A stretch of 64,000 nucleotides of DNA from Steroidobacter gossypii (GTDB taxonomy: Bacteria; Pseudomonadota; Gammaproteobacteria; Steroidobacterales; Steroidobacteraceae), in contig NZ_JAEVLS010000001.1 in assembly GCF_016801985.1 (NCBI RefSeq), positions 868,001-932,000 of the forward strand. Reading direction: 5' to 3'. A program made the position numbers and the translations under genes. This document shows, piece by piece, positions 60,267-64,000 of the stretch. The notes beneath the pieces were generated by a model that saw only the letters and a program-made list of their open reading frames with translations, made no database searches and had not been told where the DNA came from. Each line of letters starts with the position of its first letter. The first letter of the stretch is position 1.

Positions 60267-60997
60267 GAGGCAAACCTCAACGCCGGCCGTGCCGGCAGCA
60301 AATCACTAATCGTTTCCGCAAGCTCCTGCGCCGCCTGCGCCGGCGATTTCAGCGTCGCTGGATCGGCGTCGGGCAAAGCGGCCGCGTGCATGGGTGTATC
60401 CATGTCGCCCGGATCGAGCGCGATGAATCGCACGCCTTGCGCCGACAACTCTTCATTCCAGATGCGCGTCATGTGCGCGAGCGCCGCCTTGCTGGCTCCA
60501 TAAGCGCCCCACTGGGGGTATGCGTTGACAGCCGCGTCGCTGGAAACATTCAGCACCAGGGCGCCTCTGCCTTCGCGTGCCGATGCAGCGAGCGAACCCA
60601 ACAGCGCCTTGGTCAAACGAAACGGGCCGAGCACATCGGTCACCAGCGCGCGCTCGAAATCTTCGCATTGCGTGTCGCCGAGCAGCGCCAGCGGCACGGG
60701 CCCCAGATCGGATGCGTTGTTGATCAGCACGTCGAGCCCTCCGAGCCGGCCAGTGACCTGAAGCGCGATACGATGGATATCATGCTTGTTAGCCACATCA
60801 CCTACGATGCCGTGTGCGGACTGTTCTGCCGCCACTGCCGCGACACGAGCTTGAGTGCGAGCGATCAACGCAACCTGCGCTCCGCGTTGCGTGAGCTCTC
60901 TCACCAGCGCCAGGCCGAGCCCGGAAGTGCCGCCGGTGATTGCAACTCGAACGCCGTGCAGATGTCGTGACGAATCGTGCTGTCGTTGCGTTTGCAT
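60263..60997 (-). CDS. Short-chain dehydrogenase/reductase
   Basis: A 244-residue SDR with the NAD(P) motif GGTSGLG (22-28), NNAS, and the catalytic Ser-Tyr-Lys set in LNVSSDAAVNAYPQWGAYGASKAAL (Tyr and Lys in YGASK). Substrate unknown. It is translationally coupled to the QueA-like gene (ATGA overlap), a pairing that suggests a joint pathway, perhaps a nucleoside-derived compound. The divergent gene is an XRE-cupin regulator. Confidence 0.88.
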   Translation of the reverse strand: MQTQRQHDSSRHLHGVRVAITGGTSGLGLALVRELTQRGAQVALIARTQARVAAVAAEQSAHGIVGDVANKHDIHRIALQVTGRLGGLDVLINNASDLGPVPLALLGDTQCEDFERALVTDVLGPFRLTKALLGSLAASAREGRGALVLNVSSDAAVNAYPQWGAYGASKAALAHMTRIWNEELSAQGVRFIALDPGDMDTPMHAAALPDADPATLKSPAQAAQELAETISDLLPARPALRFAS

Positions 60998-61145
60998 AAG
61001 GCCTCCTTCGATGACAGCATCTTAGTGACCCGCCGCCCGCAACCAAGCGCCCTGTCCAACGTATTGGCAAACGGTTTGCCGCATGGACATCATGAGGGGC
61101 GAACTTCGGTGCGGGCTTGTTTGGCAATGCTGAGAATTGAATACG

Positions 61146-61715
61146 ATGGACAAGCCGGAACTGGTGGCCGAACACCTGGCGCGCAACCTGGTCGCCTTTC
61201 GCCAGGTGCGCAATCTCACTCAAGGGGCGCTGGCCAAGAGCGCCGATGTGCCGCGCTCGACCATTGCGAATCTCGAGTCGAGCAATGGCAATCCTTCGCT
61301 CACTGTGCTGGTCAAGGTGGCCAATGCGTTGGACGTGCCACTCGATGAGTTGCTGGCCTCACCGCGCGCGAAGGTGCGGAAGTGGTTGCGTGAGGAGCTG
61401 CCGGCACAGAGTGCAGGCCGGGGAATCGCGATTCGCTCGCTGATTCCGGAGCGCGTGCCGGATGAGGTGCTCAACGTCATGGACTTCGCGCCGGGCGCCT
61501 CCATGCGAGGGTCGCCTCATTTGCCGGGCACCCGAGAGTTTTTCACTTGTCTGTCGGGGCAGGTGACGATTTTCGTCGCGGGCGATCGGTTCGATCTCGC
61601 TGCGGGGGATGTCTTGGCGTTTCCGGGGAATGTGCCGCATTCGTATCGGAATACGGATGCGAACCGGACGGCACAGGGTGTGTCGGCGGTGTTGCTGGCG
61701 AGAGCGGGGGTTTGA
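61146..61715 (+). CDS. XRE-family regulator with cupin domain
   Basis: A 189-residue protein: an N-terminal helix-turn-helix (ARNLVAFRQVRNLTQGALAK, VPRSTIANLESSNGNPSLTV) and a C-terminal cupin (FFTCLSGQVTIFVAGDRFDL, DVLAFPGNVPHSYRN) that binds a small ligand. Regulators of this type control amino-acid, polyamine or drug-related genes. The ATG at 61146 is preferred over a TTG nine bases earlier. It probably regulates the divergent SDR/QueA-like pair, which is inference. Confidence 0.87.
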   Translation: MDKPELVAEHLARNLVAFRQVRNLTQGALAKSADVPRSTIANLESSNGNPSLTVLVKVANALDVPLDELLASPRAKVRKWLREELPAQSAGRGIAIRSLIPERVPDEVLNVMDFAPGASMRGSPHLPGTREFFTCLSGQVTIFVAGDRFDLAAGDVLAFPGNVPHSYRNTDANRTAQGVSAVLLARAGV

Positions 61716-61873
61716 AGGCCCGCTCATAACGCCGCAGCACTGTTTTTTCGATTGGGAAAGAAACAAAGAGAATGCGCTGCCGCGGCGCGGCCGCGCGTTC
61801 GGAAAGGAAAGGAAAACTAAGCCGCGGGGTAGGCGGCCGCGAGCGGCCGATGACCCGGGGCAACCGAGCAGGC

Positions 61874-62884
61874 TCAAGCGTCGGCGACTTTCAACACGAG
61901 CTTGCCGAAATTTTCGCCGCTGAAGAGCTTCAGCAAGGTCTCGGGGAAGGTATCCAAGCCGGACACGACATCTTCCCGCGTCTTGAGCTGCCCGGCCTTG
62001 TACCACCCCGCCATCTCCCGTCCCGCTTCGGCGTAACGATCGGCGTAGTCGAACACCACCATGCCCGTCATGCTGGCGCGATTGACCAGCAGCGAAAGGT
62101 AGTTGGACGGCCCTTTGACTCCGGTGGTGCTGTTGTATTGTGAGATGGCGCCGCAGATCACGATGCGCGCCTTGCGCGCGAGCTGGGTGAGCACGATGTC
62201 GAGAATGTCGCCGCCGACGTTGTCGAAATAAACATCGACGCCTTTCGGGCAATGCTGGCGCAAAGCTTTCTTGACATCCTCGGCTTTGTAGTCGATCGCA
62301 GCATCGAAGCCGAGCTGCTGCGTGAGGTACTCGCATTTCTGCTGGCCGCCGGCGATGCCCACCACGCGACAGCCTTTGATCCTGGCAATCTGCCCGACCA
62401 CTGTGCCGACCGCACCGGCCGCGCCGGAGACAACGACGGTCTCGCCCGGCTGAGGCTTGCCGATGTCGAGCAAGCCGAAATACGCCGTCATGCCCGGCAT
62501 GCCGAAGGCGCCCAGATAAGCAGGCAACGGCGCGAGCGCCGGATCGATTTTGGTCAGCAGCTTGGCCTCCAGCGTGGCGTACTCCTGAACACCCAGCGAG
62601 CCGGAGACGAACTCGCCCGGGCTGAACTTCGGATGCCGCGACTCGATCACTTTGCCGACGCCGCCGGCGCGCATGACCTCACCGAGCTGCACCGGGGCAA
62701 TGTATGACTTGCCTTCGTTCATCCAGCCCCGCATGGCCGGATCGAGCGATAGATACAAAGTCTTCACCAGCACTTCATTGTCGCCGGGCGCGCGAGTCGG
62801 CTCTTCGACGTAGTTGAAGTCGCTGCGCTTGACCGCACCGACCGGTCGGGCTGCCAGACGGAACTGATGATTGCTGAAAGTCAT
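61874..62884 (-). CDS. NADP-dependent oxidoreductase (MDR, CurA-like)
   Basis: A 336-residue medium-chain dehydrogenase/reductase of the leukotriene-B4 12-hydroxydehydrogenase/CurA type. It has LYLSLDPAMRGWMNEGKSY, GMPGMTAYFGLLDIGKPQPG, the NADP motif GAAGAVGTVVGQIA, and VDVYFDNVGGDILDIVLTQL, with no zinc ligands. It should reduce the C=C bond of enones or quinones with NADPH. GGAGG lies four bases before the ATG at 62884. Confidence 0.92.
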   Translation of the reverse strand: MTFSNHQFRLAARPVGAVKRSDFNYVEEPTRAPGDNEVLVKTLYLSLDPAMRGWMNEGKSYIAPVQLGEVMRAGGVGKVIESRHPKFSPGEFVSGSLGVQEYATLEAKLLTKIDPALAPLPAYLGAFGMPGMTAYFGLLDIGKPQPGETVVVSGAAGAVGTVVGQIARIKGCRVVGIAGGQQKCEYLTQQLGFDAAIDYKAEDVKKALRQHCPKGVDVYFDNVGGDILDIVLTQLARKARIVICGAISQYNSTTGVKGPSNYLSLLVNRASMTGMVVFDYADRYAEAGREMAGWYKAGQLKTREDVVSGLDTFPETLLKLFSGENFGKLVLKVADA

Positions 62885-62966
62885 GCTGCCTCCGGGCGTC
62901 ACTGCCGGAGGCAAGCATAAGGGATGTGCGCGAGAAAACTAGCGGCCCGCGCTACCGCGACCAGGA

Positions 62967-63530
62967 TTACTGCTCCGGAATTTCGTCGGTGTTCTCGTCG
63001 TCATCCATGTCGTCGTCGTCCTCGTCGCCGCAGTCCGGGCCCAGCCAGCGGCCCTTGATCTTGCCCTTGAGCGTGAAGGCGTCCGGGCCTTCGCCAGTCT
63101 TCAAGTCCAGCTCGCCCGTCATGGTCTCCGGCGTGGGCGTAGTCACACGAAACAAGCCCGAGCCCTTGATCTTGCCGGTGCAACTCATGCGGATTTCCTG
63201 AGTGTTGCGCGTCGTGCGCACCACGGTCTGGGTGCAGTCGTCATCAGCGGAGCTGAACGGCTTGTCCAGATCTTCCTGCGTGATGCACTCGCTGCTGACT
63301 TCCTCCTCCGGTTCCTCGGCGGCGGCCGCCTTGAGATCGGCGATCATCTTGGCGCGCTGCTCGGGCGTCATCTTGTCCACCAGTTCCTTGGGCAGCGGCG
63401 GCACGCCGCTGAAGCGCATGATGGAGGTCATTTCCCACAAGCCCAGCTTCACGTTGAGCCGCTCGGCGCCGGCGGCGCTCAGCGTGGTCAGCAAAAGAGC
63501 GGCAAGCGCCATGGATCTCGGGATATTCAT
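62967..63530 (-). CDS. DUF3617 family exported protein
   Basis: A 187-residue protein with a signal peptide (SMALAALLLTTLSAAGAE). DUF3617 features are KLGLWEMTSIMRFSG, ECITQEDLDKPF and DDDCTQTVVRTTRNTQEIRM, with cysteines likely paired. The C-terminus is a strongly acidic tail (GDEDDDDMDDDENTDE) that is unusual for the family. Function unknown. The start at 63530 fits the signal peptide. Confidence 0.85.
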   Translation of the reverse strand: MNIPRSMALAALLLTTLSAAGAERLNVKLGLWEMTSIMRFSGVPPLPKELVDKMTPEQRAKMIADLKAAAAEEPEEEVSSECITQEDLDKPFSSADDDCTQTVVRTTRNTQEIRMSCTGKIKGSGLFRVTTPTPETMTGELDLKTGEGPDAFTLKGKIKGRWLGPDCGDEDDDDMDDDENTDEIPEQ

Positions 63531-63626
63531 TGTGGTTCTCTGTGAGCTCTCTATCGAAGGAACGTGACACGGATCTACGGCGTTCCCGCATACCACCGGC
63601 GCGATTTTTCACCGCAGAGGTGCGAT

Positions 63627-64000
63627 GTGGCAACCCAGAAACTCTCCCGCTATCGCGCGATGCGCGACTTCACCAAGACGGCTGAGCCGAGCGGCCGGCA
63701 AAAAGTGACCAGGTCGCCGCAGCTGCGCTTCGTGGTCCAGAAGCACGCCGCGACCCGTTTGCACTACGACCTGCGTCTGGAGCTGGGCGGCGTCTTCAAG
63801 TCCTGGGCGGTCACACGCGGACCTTCGCTGAATCCTCAGGACAAGCGCCTCGCCGTGGAAGTCGAAGATCATCCGCTGGATTACGGCGACTTTGAAGGCA
63901 CCATCCCGAAAGGCCAATACGGCGGAGGTACAGTACAACTTTGGGATCGCGGCTATTGGCGCCCGATCGGCGAGCGTTCCGCCGAAGAGCAGCTCAAGCG
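63627..64000 (+). CDS. LigD-type phosphoesterase domain protein (partial, C-terminus off window)
   Basis: From a GTG at 63627 (AGAGG six bases upstream) the frame is open to the right edge, 124 codons. [51 protein letters not shown] and [11 protein letters not shown] are the hallmarks of the 3'-phosphoesterase domain of bacterial NHEJ ligase LigD. Whether a ligase and primase domain follow cannot be seen. With Ku it would repair double-strand breaks by end joining. No Ku gene is in the window. Confidence 0.9.
   Translation, partial: MATQKLSRYRAMRDFTKTAEPSGRQKVTRSPQLRFVVQKHAATRLHYDLRLELGGVFKSWAVTRGPSLNPQDKRLAVEVEDHPLDYGDFEGTIPKGQYGGGTVQLWDRGYWRPIGERSAEEQLK

Overview
The window is a GC-rich proteobacterial chromosome segment carrying ordinary housekeeping and accessory genes; I saw no plasmid or phage backbone and no rRNA or tRNA. 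An RdgC homologue, MipA/OmpV, an AlgR/LytTR-type regulator, RsgA, a LigD start and DUF885, DUF3617 and DUF4136 exported proteins suggest a gamma- (or beta-) proteobacterium, perhaps near Steroidobacter, Nevskiales or Xanthomonadales. The genus is inference.

Layout. 1-13 kb: the N-terminal part of a GH94-type phosphorylase running off the left edge, a CBS protein, a MipA/glutathione-peroxidase/membrane-protein operon, a TetR regulator divergent from a thiolase and an acyl-CoA dehydrogenase, then a decayed, AT-richer stretch (8.7-12.2 kb) with a gene remnant, a frameshifted membrane protein and a truncated, frameshifted DUF222-HNH endonuclease. 12-24 kb: a secreted cyclophilin, an ECF41 sigma factor with its AhpD-like target and a recognisable ECF41 promoter, a fused tRNA hydroxylase-pseudouridine synthase, a DUF885 metallopeptidase, an Ig/Fn3 lipoprotein under a c-di-GMP-I riboswitch, a DEAD-box helicase, a HipA-like kinase/DUF3037 pair and a repeat-rich noncoding block.

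24-34.6 kb: a complete L-rhamnose locus. rhaD and rhaI read left; rhaR (DeoR), the ABC importer rhaS-T-P-Q and the kinase rhaK read right, with direct repeats in the divergent promoter region. Together they import rhamnose, isomerise it to rhamnulose, phosphorylate it, cleave it to DHAP and lactaldehyde, and oxidise or reduce the lactaldehyde.

34.6-50 kb: DUF748, an orphan PstS, a large membrane patatin with DUF711, a hybrid histidine kinase, a GntP permease/serine hydrolase pair, a DUF457 membrane hydrolase, a small lipoprotein and a class II cytochrome c. 50-58 kb: RsgA behind a possible leader peptide, a DksA-like protein, and a tightly packed leftward run of eight genes (LiaF-like proteins, LytS-type kinase, LytTR regulator, DUF4342, M15 peptidase, DUF4136 lipoprotein) that looks like an envelope-stress operon. 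58-64 kb: RdgC, a QueA-like enzyme with an SDR, an XRE-cupin regulator, a CurA-like reductase, DUF3617 and the start of a LigD-type protein cut by the right edge.

The most interesting regions are the riboswitch leader with a second unassigned fold and a perfect CRP-type site (19.2-19.8 kb), the ECF41 module, the TrhO-RluA fusion, and the repeat block beside the HipA-like gene.
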